Under the pieces are notes generated by a model that searched no databases, was not told the DNA's origin, and was given only the letters and a program-made list of their open reading frames with translations. A stretch of DNA of 37,506 nucleotides from NCBI GenBank assembly GCA_018304055.1, contig JAGVWY010000002.1:1-37506 (forward strand). Reading direction: 5' to 3'. Origin of the DNA: Candidatus Pacearchaeota archaeon. GTDB taxonomy: Archaea; Nanobdellota; Nanobdellia; Pacearchaeales; GW2011-AR1. Positions 6,805 to 13,955 of the stretch are shown here, in pieces (position 1 is the stretch's first letter; each line of letters starts with the position of its first letter). Position numbers and translations under genes: made by a program.

Positions 6805-8450
6805 CAATCCTTACATTAAATAGAAAAGAGCTGGAAAAGAAAATAGGAAAAATAGATGAGAAAATAGAAAATAGGATAAGTATGTTTGGAACTCCTATTG
6901 ATAGTATAAATGATAATGAAATAAGTATAGAAGTTTTCCCTAATAGGCCGGATCTTCTGTCATTGCATGGATTTACTAGGTCATTTTTAGCTTTTTTAGG
7001 AAAGGATAAAGGATTAATTAATTATAGGGTTGAAAAACCATTAAAAGACTATAGGGTAGTCATTGAGAAAAGTGTTAAAAAAGTAAGACCTTATACTGCT
7101 TGTGCTATTGTTAAAGGAATTAAATTTGATGAAAGTAAGATAAGGGAAATTATAGAACTGCAAGAAAAGCTTCATGCAAGTTACGGGAGAAATAGAAAAA
7201 AACTTGCAATAGGAATTTATCCTCTCGAGGAAATTAGACTTCCTATAACTTTCCTCGCAAGAAATCCAGAAAAAATTGCTTTTCAACCATTAGATTTTCC
7301 AAAAATAATAAATGCAAAACAAATTTTAAGCAAACATCCAAAAGGAAAAGAATATGGTTATTTATTGAAAGATTGTGAAGTATACCCTATTTTTGAAGAT
7401 TCAAAAGGAGAAATTTTGAGCATGCCTCCTATTATTAATTCAGAAAAAACCGGAAAGATAACTGAAAAAACAAAAGATGTTTTTATAGAATGCTCAGGAT
7501 TTAATAAAGAGTATCTCGATAAAACACTGAATATTATTGTAAGTGTCCTTTCTGATTTTAATGGAAGAATTTATGCTGTTGAAATTGAAGACAAAGGAGA
7601 ACGCAAAAAATATCTTTCTCCTAATCTGAAAGCTGAAAAAATAACTTTTTCTCCTGAATTTTTAAATAAAAATTTAGGGATGCATTTTAATGAGAATGAA
7701 ATAAAAGAGAATTTATCAAAAATGGGAATTGGATATTCAAAGGAAAAGAATAAATACTATGCCTTAATTCCATCATACAGAACTGACATTCTTCATGAAA
7801 TTGATTTAGCTGAAGAAATAGCCATTGCATATGGATATGAAAATTTTGAGGCAGAAATTCCTGCTATTTCAACAATCGGAGAAGAAAGTAAAACTGGAAT
7901 TATTAAAAGAAAAATTTCAGAAGTTTTAATTGGTTCAGGGCTTTTGGAAATCTCTAGTTATCATTTATCAACGAAAGAAAAGCAATTCAAAAAAATTGGT
8001 TACAAAGATTTTAGAGATAAATTGATAGAGGTTGTTGATTCAAAAACTGAAAGAAATATCTTAAGGGATTCCTTGTTAGCAAACTCAATAGAAATATTAA
8101 GCGAGAATACAGATGTTTCTTATCCACAAAAAATTTTTGAGGTAGGAACTGTTTTTTATAGTAACAAAAATGCTATTGAGGAGGAGGAAAGATTATGCAT
8201 TAGCTTATGCCATGAAAAAGCAAATTTTACTGAAATAAAGCAGGTTTTAGAATACCTCTTGAAGATGTTTACCTTATCTTATGAGATGAAAGAAAGTAGT
8301 CATCCAAGTTTTATTGATGGGAGATGTGGAGAAATTATTGTTAACAATAAAAAAGTTGGAATAATAGGAGAAATTCATCCTAGTATATTATATAACAATA
8401 AAATATTTATGCCTGTTGCGTCTCTTGAAATAGAAACAAGGTTTTTTTGA
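6801..8450 (+). CDS. pheT: Phenylalanine--tRNA ligase beta subunit, archaeal type
   Basis: The non-catalytic partner of PheS, needed for tRNA-Phe binding and editing. It opens with the short archaeal B1 region (SMFGTPIDSINDNEISIEVF, NRPDLLSLHGFTRSFLAFLG), which includes the NRPDLLS signature at about residues 48-54. The B3/B4 editing region follows. The B5 segment (about 285-345) includes IPSYRTDILHEIDLAEEIAI, and GYENFEAEIPAISTIG leads into the inactive catalytic-like core. At 549 aa the length is normal for archaea. The start overlaps the previous stop by 4 nt. It is the last gene of the operon. Confidence 0.93.
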   Translation: MTILTLNRKELEKKIGKIDEKIENRISMFGTPIDSINDNEISIEVFPNRPDLLSLHGFTRSFLAFLGKDKGLINYRVEKPLKDYRVVIEKSVKKVRPYTACAIVKGIKFDESKIREIIELQEKLHASYGRNRKKLAIGIYPLEEIRLPITFLARNPEKIAFQPLDFPKIINAKQILSKHPKGKEYGYLLKDCEVYPIFEDSKGEILSMPPIINSEKTGKITEKTKDVFIECSGFNKEYLDKTLNIIVSVLSDFNGRIYAVEIEDKGERKKYLSPNLKAEKITFSPEFLNKNLGMHFNENEIKENLSKMGIGYSKEKNKYYALIPSYRTDILHEIDLAEEIAIAYGYENFEAEIPAISTIGEESKTGIIKRKISEVLIGSGLLEISSYHLSTKEKQFKKIGYKDFRDKLIEVVDSKTERNILRDSLLANSIEILSENTDVSYPQKIFEVGTVFYSNKNAIEEEERLCISLCHEKANFTEIKQVLEYLLKMFTLSYEMKESSHPSFIDGRCGEIIVNNKKVGIIGEIHPSILYNNKIFMPVASLEIETRFF

Positions 8451-8488
8451 ACAGAAAAGATTAAAAGTGATTATTACTAAAATTTTTT

Positions 8489-9352
8489 ATGAAACAGCTA
8501 GTTGAACTAGCAGATGAATATGAAGCAAATCCGAGAAAAAGAATCCCAGATACCTCTAAAGCCAGGGCAATAAGGACATACTACGAGTGGGAACTTCTTC
8601 CTTTCCGTGATATTAAAAAATATGAGAGTGTTAAAGAGAGATATATTAGAGATAAAAATGAAGCAATAAGAAGAATTGAATCGCTCGAGCATCTCGGTCG
8701 CAGGAAACAATTTGCTGAAGCTAAAAAATTAACAGAATGTTTGAATGATGAAGTAGGTGAAAACTATGATTTAACTGTAGCTTGTGGAATATGGGAAACA
8801 GATATAACTTTATTGAGCATTCTTGCTGAAAATCTAGATGATAATGATAGGCTAATTGTTGATTGTGGTTGTGGAACTGGACTTGATTTAAATGCACTTG
8901 CTTTACTTTTTCCAGATAAAAAATTTATTGGATATGACATATCTACAGAACAAATTGATGCTGCAAAAAAAAGGACATCAAGATCAGGAAATAAGAATGT
9001 AGGATTATTTGTTGGAAATCACAGGGATGACTTCTTTCCATTAGAACCAAACTCTGTTGATGTTATGTATTTTAAACACGCGACTTGGGAAGAAGAATTT
9101 ATTCCTGGTTATATGGAAGAAATAAGAATGGATAAATCTGCGAGGTTCAGATTGATGCAATCAAGATACAAAAATGCAAGAAGATTATTGAAAGATGACG
9201 GCACTTTAGTTCTAATGGGGATGATTAATTTACCATTAGATAAATGTAGATATATAAGTTCTCTGATGCCTGGATTCGAAAGAACAAATTCTATTTTTCT
9301 GGATGAACATAAAGTTATAACTTATTATATAGCTTCATATCAAAAAACTTAA
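8489..9352 (+). CDS. SAM-dependent methyltransferase, 287 aa
   Basis: Residues 110-250 form a class I methyltransferase fold: motif I LIVDCGCGTGLDLNAL (122-137), an acidic residue D150 in FIGYDISTEQIDAAKKRT, and an SVDVMYFKHATWEEEF segment corresponding to motif IV. A C-terminal ARRLLKDDGTLVLMGM strand/helix pair follows. The N-terminal 90 residues are helical, basic and unassigned, and could recognise the substrate. It has its own AT-rich upstream region 38 nt after pheT and may be independently transcribed. The substrate cannot be predicted. Confidence 0.75.
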   Translation: MKQLVELADEYEANPRKRIPDTSKARAIRTYYEWELLPFRDIKKYESVKERYIRDKNEAIRRIESLEHLGRRKQFAEAKKLTECLNDEVGENYDLTVACGIWETDITLLSILAENLDDNDRLIVDCGCGTGLDLNALALLFPDKKFIGYDISTEQIDAAKKRTSRSGNKNVGLFVGNHRDDFFPLEPNSVDVMYFKHATWEEEFIPGYMEEIRMDKSARFRLMQSRYKNARRLLKDDGTLVLMGMINLPLDKCRYISSLMPGFERTNSIFLDEHKVITYYIASYQKT

Positions 9353-9375
9353 TTAGGTAATTTCACTAGATATAT

Positions 9376-9873
9376 TTATCCAAGATAACTCCCTTTAATT
9401 TCTCTATTTTCTCCATTAGTCTCATTAATCAAATTTTTAATTGATTTAATCAAATCATTTTTTATAGTGTTATTAAATGTATGAAATAATTTTTTTATAA
9501 ATTCTGCTTCGGCTTTTTCTGAATACTCTAAATCAAGAAGAATTGTTTCAGCTTCTAAATTTCCTATTTGTTCATATATCCTTGATAATAACGCGCGTTC
9601 TTCTGAATGTATATTTTTTAATTTTTTATGCAAAAATAATGGAGCCATGCTTGGATTAAGGATAATCTCTATAAATCTAAAGTAATTTGATATTTTTTCT
9701 ATTATTTTTCTTCTAATTATCCTTAATAAAAAATCTGTCTCCGGGTTTACTTCCTCAATGTCAAACAATTCATTCAATTTTTTATAATCTGGAAGAGAAT
9801 ATTTCTTGGATAATTTTTCGTATTCTTCTTTCAGTTTTTCTATATCATTAGGTTCTTTGCTTTTCTTGGCCAT
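9376..9873 (-). CDS. Hypothetical helical protein, 165 aa
   Basis: Mostly alpha-helical and highly charged. An N-terminal coiled-coil-like stretch (NDIEKLKEEYEKLSKKYSLP) precedes a segment DIEEVNPETDFLLRIIRRKI, then a helix pair containing NPSMAPLFLHKKLKN. I recall similar uncharacterised proteins in DPANN genomes, but no function. It has no membrane segment and no cysteines. It is convergent with the methyltransferase gene (23-nt gap) and divergent from the gene at 10031. Confidence 0.65.
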   Translation of the reverse strand: MAKKSKEPNDIEKLKEEYEKLSKKYSLPDYKKLNELFDIEEVNPETDFLLRIIRRKIIEKISNYFRFIEIILNPSMAPLFLHKKLKNIHSEERALLSRIYEQIGNLEAETILLDLEYSEKAEAEFIKKLFHTFNNTIKNDLIKSIKNLINETNGENREIKGSYLG

Positions 9874-10030
9874 GCTTTTCTTAAAAGAATTTTGTTTATA
9901 AAATTATGTATTCGTAAACTTTTGTTGAATCCCCTTATAACACACCAAAGTCCCTCACGTAAAACCAAAAGTTCAGTGTTCATTTTAAGTGGTGACTCAC
10001 GTTTAAATATTATTTTTCCCTTTAATTAAA

Positions 10031-10744
10031 ATGAAAAAATCTCAAACAGCTCCAGCTATAGCACTCTTAATTATTGTTATTATCTTAATAGGATTATTAA
10101 TCATATTTCTAGTAGCAAATCTTTCTGGTTTTAGTATTAAATATAGTGATGAAAAAAAAGAAGAAAATATTAATTACCCTGATGAAAATCTTATCCTGAA
10201 AATTGATTATGATAAAACTGATGAAATTTTATGTAGTTATCCATACATGAGATATGGTTCTGGTTGCTGTTTAGATAAAAATATTAATTACATATGCGAT
10301 AATGATGAACTTTCTGTTAAAGAAATAACCTATAATTTTTGTGAATATCCTTATGTAAAAATAGGAAATAAATGCTGTTATGATAATAACCGAAATGGCA
10401 TTTGTGATGATAAAGATGATTATAGAGACAGGGATAGGGATATCAACGAAGATGCTTATTTAGGCAGCCCTTTTTCTGTTTCTGATTTTGATATAAATAG
10501 TGATGAAATAACATTATGGATAAAAAATAGAGGAGATAAAACAGTAAGAATTGGGATGATAGAAATTGAAGACTGTGATGATTTTGATGAAGATGTTATA
10601 TTAGAAAAAAACGAAAAAGAAAGATTTGATTTTGATTGTGATAGAGATAATAGGTTTAGCAGGGATATTCGAGTAACATATAGTGAAGAAGGCTCTGATA
10701 AAGAAAAAACAGCTAGAGGAAATATTGAAAGAGATTACGATTGA
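10031..10744 (+). CDS. Membrane-anchored acidic protein with two Cys/Asp-rich repeats
   Basis: A positively charged N-terminus and one helix (about residues 9-33, ALLIIVIILIGLLIIFLVA) anchor an extracytoplasmic part. Two tandem motifs follow: a first with C-x-YP, CC-LDKNINYICDNDE, and a second with C-x-YP, CCYDNNRNGICDDKDD. The Asp/Asn-rich D-x-N-x-N-x-x-C-D loops resemble calcium-binding loops, and the four cysteines of each repeat probably form disulfides. An Asp/Arg-rich linker (YRDRDRDINED) leads to a C-terminal beta-type domain (DFDINSDEITLWIKNRGDK) resembling archaeal surface-protein modules. A TATA-like run near 10000-10011 lies about 25 nt before the ATG. Function unknown. Confidence 0.7.
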   Translation: MKKSQTAPAIALLIIVIILIGLLIIFLVANLSGFSIKYSDEKKEENINYPDENLILKIDYDKTDEILCSYPYMRYGSGCCLDKNINYICDNDELSVKEITYNFCEYPYVKIGNKCCYDNNRNGICDDKDDYRDRDRDINEDAYLGSPFSVSDFDINSDEITLWIKNRGDKTVRIGMIEIEDCDDFDEDVILEKNEKERFDFDCDRDNRFSRDIRVTYSEEGSDKEKTARGNIERDYD

Positions 10745-10754
10745 ACCTGTATAA

Positions 10755-10828
10755 AGCCACAGGGGAGGATTGAACTCCCGACCTCATGCTTACCATGCAT
10801 GCGCTCTCACCAACTGAGCTACTGCGGC
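10755..10828 (-). tRNA. tRNA-Thr (anticodon GGT)
   Basis: The minus strand folds as a complete cloverleaf. Acceptor arms are GCCGCAG (10822-10828) and CTGTGGC (10756-10762, one G-U pair). The D arm contains GCTCAGTTGGTGAGAGC. The anticodon stem CATGC/GCATG encloses the loop ATGGTAA with anticodon GGT (10792-10794), and the T arm contains GTTCAATC. The discriminator is U73, as in archaeal tRNA-Thr. CCA is not encoded and there is no intron. It reads ACC and ACU codons. Confidence 0.95.
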
Positions 10829-10845
10829 ATTAAGTCATTGAGAAA

Positions 10846-10860
10846 AGATAATTTATATAT
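10846..10860 (-). promoter_or_regulatory. TATA-like box for tRNA-Thr
   Basis: On the minus strand the AT run AAATATATAAATT lies about 20-30 nt before the tRNA 5' end at 10828, the spacing expected for archaeal tRNA promoters. Confidence 0.5.
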
Positions 10861-10988
10861 TTAATAGTTTTTGGGTAACAAATTTTCAAATCTTCGATTA
10901 GCAAAAAATAAATCCTAATAAATTTCAAAGCGAAATGGTTTTAAATAAAATAATCTAAATAATATCATTAAAAAGAGTGTGATAGATA

Positions 10989-11171
10989 ATGTTTCCATTT
11001 AGAAACCCAAATATTCAAAGGGCATGGTCCATAGTTTTCATTATTTTGGGAGTTTTAATTATGATTGCAAAACCATTATATAGTCTAATTGAAAGTATTG
11101 GTTTAAATGCATTTGTAACTGGATTAATACTCGCTTTTGTAGGATTTTTTTATTTTATGGACGTTCAATAA
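10989..11171 (+). CDS. Small membrane protein, 60 aa
   Basis: Two predicted membrane helices (about residues 12-31, AWSIVFIILGVLIMIAKPLY, and 37-56, IGLNAFVTGLILAFVGFFYF) joined by a short polar turn. No enzymatic motif is visible. An upstream GTGAT just before the ATG could act as a ribosome binding site. The next membrane-protein gene starts 1 nt after its stop, so the two probably form a bicistronic unit. Function unknown. Confidence 0.6.
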   Translation: MFPFRNPNIQRAWSIVFIILGVLIMIAKPLYSLIESIGLNAFVTGLILAFVGFFYFMDVQ

Positions 11172-11172
11172 G

Positions 11173-11418
11173 ATGGTTACTATAAAACAGAAAGAGAAAA
11201 ATATTAAAGACTTAGAATATAATCATCTCTTAAACAAACAAAATATCTTTGTTATTATTTTAGGAACCGCAGTTATTTCTACTATATTAAGTGATAATTT
11301 ACCAGAAAATATTACTAAGGGTGGGTTGATCTTGGCTTTTATATTAGGTATAATATTATCCCTGTTACATTATAGTAAGAAGTTAAAAAATATGATAGAA
11401 GAAATAAGAAATATCTAA
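11173..11418 (+). CDS. Small membrane protein, 81 aa
   Basis: A charged N-terminal stretch (about 20 residues) is followed by two membrane helices (about 24-42, NIFVIILGTAVISTILSD, and 49-67, GGLILAFILGIILSLLHY) and a basic/acidic amphipathic C-terminal helix. It follows the 60-aa membrane protein with a 1-nt gap and is convergent with the membrane protein at 11424. I do not recognise a family; the two proteins may act together in the membrane. Confidence 0.6.
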   Translation: MVTIKQKEKNIKDLEYNHLLNKQNIFVIILGTAVISTILSDNLPENITKGGLILAFILGIILSLLHYSKKLKNMIEEIRNI

Positions 11419-11423
11419 CAATC

Positions 11424-11624
11424 TTACTTTTCAGGAAGCCATTCCATCCTTATAAAATATCCAGTTAGTTCTTTTGTGTTATCAAAAATTTCAAATAACC
11501 ATGAAGTGTATACACTAAAAAAAGATTTAAAATTTTCAGTATTATTCATTTGGATATTATTTTCTGATATAATAAAAAAAGCTCCTACCAGCAGGAAAAA
11601 TACTATAAACATTATTATTCTCAT
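11424..11624 (-). CDS. Membrane-anchored protein, 66 aa (paralogue of 11621-11929)
   Basis: A single N-terminal helix (MFIVFFLLVGAFFIISE) precedes an extracytoplasmic tail ending FSVYTSWLFEIFDNTKELTG and then YFIRMEWLPEK. That tail parallels the C-terminus of the upstream neighbour (VYTGWLVNGYHNMKDITG, then KAIKMDWAS), so the two are tandem paralogues. The ATG lies 4 nt inside the stop region of the neighbour, giving an overlap and likely translational coupling. The VYT-x-W motif is widespread in DPANN membrane proteins as far as I recall, but its function is unknown. Confidence 0.62.
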   Translation of the reverse strand: MRIIMFIVFFLLVGAFFIISENNIQMNNTENFKSFFSVYTSWLFEIFDNTKELTGYFIRMEWLPEK

Positions 11625-11929
11625 TTTTCATTCTGGGTTTTATTAGTTGATGCCCAATCCATTTTTATTGCTTTTCCAGTTATGTCTTTCATATTATGGT
11701 AACCATTAACAAGCCATCCAGTATATACTTTTATTGCGTTAAATACTCCTTTAGGAGATGAAAAATCAAGACTATTTTGTTTTGTTACTAAAATCATCGT
11801 GGAATAGAGAAAGAGAGCTATAAGTATAAGGAAAAAAATAAAGAATTTATGTTTTAAATGACTCATGCTTATAACAACTATACCTGTTATTACCAATATA
11901 AGTATAACAACTAAGCTTATTCCCACCAT
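11621..11929 (-). CDS. Membrane protein, 102 aa (paralogue of 11424-11624)
   Basis: Two helices are visible (about residues 2-20, VGISLVVILILVITGIVVI, and 27-45, FFIFFLILIALFLYSTMIL). The tail contains VFNAIKVYTGWLVNGYHNMK and ITGKAIKMDW. The frame stays open upstream to a TTG at 12010, but that would overlap the regulator gene by 35 nt and add a polar leader. I therefore take the ATG at 11929. It lies directly downstream of the TrmB regulator gene on the same strand. Function unknown. Confidence 0.6.
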   Translation of the reverse strand: MVGISLVVILILVITGIVVISMSHLKHKFFIFFLILIALFLYSTMILVTKQNSLDFSSPKGVFNAIKVYTGWLVNGYHNMKDITGKAIKMDWASTNKTQNEK

Positions 11930-11975
11930 TTTGTTGTATATATTAGTTTTTAGCACTATAAAAATATTTGTGCTT

Positions 11976-12725
11976 TCATTGTTGTTTCCCAATTTTCCAC
12001 AAAGTTTCAAAATAGCTCTTAAAGCTCTTCACTATTTCTTCATTATAGATGAGAAATCCCGAGGGATTTTTAGTAACTAAATGAATAAAAGCTTTATCTT
12101 TGTAAAAAGTAATTTGCATTTTAGAAGCAAATAACTCTGGGAGATATCTTATGTATGCTTTTTTGTGAGTTGTTTTTTCCAAATTTCCTTTCACATTATA
12201 ATTAGCTAACATTTTTACTATAATTCCTTTTTTAGCTCTCTGAGAATGATAATTGTAAAAAAATTCTCTTAATCCTTTCACATCTCCATAATTTGCACCA
12301 ATAACATAATAAACATCATCTTTTTTCAATTCGTCTAGAATATTCTTAAAAAAATTTGTAATTGCCTTAAATCCTTCATATATTGTTGCATTTGGTTTCT
12401 TAGAAGAATTGCGAATCAACTCTAATTCAGGAAGTATATCATTAATGATAGTTCTTTCTTTTTCAATTTCCTCTTCTTTTTTATCTATGAATTCTGCTAA
12501 CCTTTTAGGCTCAATAGAAGAAAAATACTGTATTTTGCCTTTTGTTATTTGTCCTGCAAGTCCTTTGTTAATTAATCTATCAAGAATTTTGTATACTTTT
12601 GATGATGAAACTTGTGCTTCTTTGGCTAATGGTCCTGTTTTTGTTTCTCCTAATTTAAGCAAAGCTAAATATACTTTTGCCTCTCCTTGTGTTAAACCAA
12701 TGCTCTCCAAAAGTCTTAAATCCAT
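11976..12725 (-). CDS. TrmB family transcriptional regulator
   Basis: The N-terminal winged helix-turn-helix (residues 1-75) is of the TrmB type: LLESIGLTQGEAKVYLALLK, KTGPLAKEAQVSSSKVYKIL, then DRLINKGLAGQITKGKIQYF as wing. A short coiled coil (about 78-105, KKEEEIEKERTIINDILPEL) and a C-terminal phospholipase-D-like sensor fold (about 112-249) follow. TrmB proteins repress or activate archaeal sugar and energy genes in response to small ligands. The ligand here cannot be read. It is divergent from the gene at 12860 and upstream of the two VYT-x-W membrane proteins, which are its nearest candidate targets. Confidence 0.87.
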   Translation of the reverse strand: MDLRLLESIGLTQGEAKVYLALLKLGETKTGPLAKEAQVSSSKVYKILDRLINKGLAGQITKGKIQYFSSIEPKRLAEFIDKKEEEIEKERTIINDILPELELIRNSSKKPNATIYEGFKAITNFFKNILDELKKDDVYYVIGANYGDVKGLREFFYNYHSQRAKKGIIVKMLANYNVKGNLEKTTHKKAYIRYLPELFASKMQITFYKDKAFIHLVTKNPSGFLIYNEEIVKSFKSYFETLWKIGKQQ

Positions 12726-12859
12726 ATGCTAAATTAGATTACACCATTAATAAATCTTTCTAACTACAACCCCCTTATGAGACAATAAAATTAATAAAGC
12801 CCTTTATACTATCACTATTAAGTAAATAAAAAATAAATAAGATTAGAATTTAAGAAAAA

Positions 12860-13942
12860 ATGACAGAACAATCAACTTCAAATAAACCGAAGAAAAAAGC
12901 ATTATTATATTGCAGAGGAGAAAATCCTCTCTTTTTAGCACTTGCTCAAAAACTAGAGGATATTGTTGATTTAGAATGTGTAGATAATACAGATGAAAGA
13001 GTTCAAGATGGCAAAAGAAATGCTAGATACCTCTATGATATGATTACAGAAGAAAGATATGAACAGATTTTTACTGATAAAACCTTACAGATAATTCAAA
13101 TAGATGAAGATTATATTGGTGGTAATATGGATAATGATATTAGAAGCTATTTGCTAGGATTAGAAAGTCCTGAAGCAGCTCAATTAGATGAAAGATTTAA
13201 AGGATTAACTAGCGATGAAAGATGGAAGAAAGTTCGTGAAGAAAAAAAACTTAATGAAGAAGATAGACATTGTAATAAATATATGGATTATCGGAAAAAT
13301 TTAATTGATAAACTTAAAGGACATTTATGTGGTGTTTATGATTTATTAAAACTTGTTGGATGTGACCATGATTATGCTGATAGTCTTGATAGAGTAATAC
13401 AGCATTATAAAAAAGAAGGCAAGCAATTAGCAGTTATAGAGTATGGATTAGATGATCATTTATCCAGCAAGATGAAATGGCCAGATGGAGCATCAAATAT
13501 CTATCAATTTTTTGAAGCAAAAGGAGTTCCAATTATTGGACGTGATCATACAAAACTATCTAATTATCAGATTAGGGGATATAAATTAAATAAAGATAGC
13601 TATCAGTGGTATGGACATGGAAAAAGAATAGATGGTAATGTAAAAGAAGGTTTGTCACATGTAGGAATAGATCCTGATAAAGCAGTATTAATTGCTGATC
13701 ATCACATTTATAATATGGGAAGGGATGATGTTACAAAAACGCAAACTAATGAAATTCCAATTCAGCTTGTATGCCCTTGTTGTATAAATGGAACCAATTA
13801 TACTGATAATTCTTCAAGGCTGGGTTATACTCTACACCCAAGTCCTTTACTTCCTGAGAGTTTAGGAAACGAGCCTCAATTTATTGATGAACTCTCTGAA
13901 ATGATAAGAGAAGGAAACTATATTGGAAGATTATATTATTAG
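12860..13942 (+). CDS. Hypothetical protein, 360 aa
   Basis: I do not recognise it. It is soluble, with a Rossmann-like start (KKALLYCRGENPLFLALAQK). A middle region holds VIEYGLDDHLSSKMKWPDGA, then GVPIIGRDHTK. The C-terminal third has VLIADHHIYNMGRDD and LVCPCCING. The clustered His, Asp and Cys residues could bind metal, but I find no known catalytic signature with the right spacing; the DHH run alone is not enough to call a DHH phosphoesterase. It is divergent from the TrmB regulator, sharing a 134-bp intergenic region, so that regulator might control it. The ORF is intact. Confidence 0.6.
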   Translation: MTEQSTSNKPKKKALLYCRGENPLFLALAQKLEDIVDLECVDNTDERVQDGKRNARYLYDMITEERYEQIFTDKTLQIIQIDEDYIGGNMDNDIRSYLLGLESPEAAQLDERFKGLTSDERWKKVREEKKLNEEDRHCNKYMDYRKNLIDKLKGHLCGVYDLLKLVGCDHDYADSLDRVIQHYKKEGKQLAVIEYGLDDHLSSKMKWPDGASNIYQFFEAKGVPIIGRDHTKLSNYQIRGYKLNKDSYQWYGHGKRIDGNVKEGLSHVGIDPDKAVLIADHHIYNMGRDDVTKTQTNEIPIQLVCPCCINGTNYTDNSSRLGYTLHPSPLLPESLGNEPQFIDELSEMIREGNYIGRLYY

Positions 13943-13955
13943 TTACTTAAGTGAT

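Noticed and set aside
9931-9987. Possible minus-strand copy of the multi-hairpin intergenic repeat (TGAACAC ... TTGGTGTG spacing).
   Set aside because: Only the two short end motifs are reminiscent; the GGACATTT end and strong hairpins are missing, so the match may be chance.
11930-12010. Extension of the 102-aa membrane protein to a TTG at 12010.
   Set aside because: It would overlap the TrmB gene by 35 nt and add a polar leader before a good membrane-protein start at 11929.
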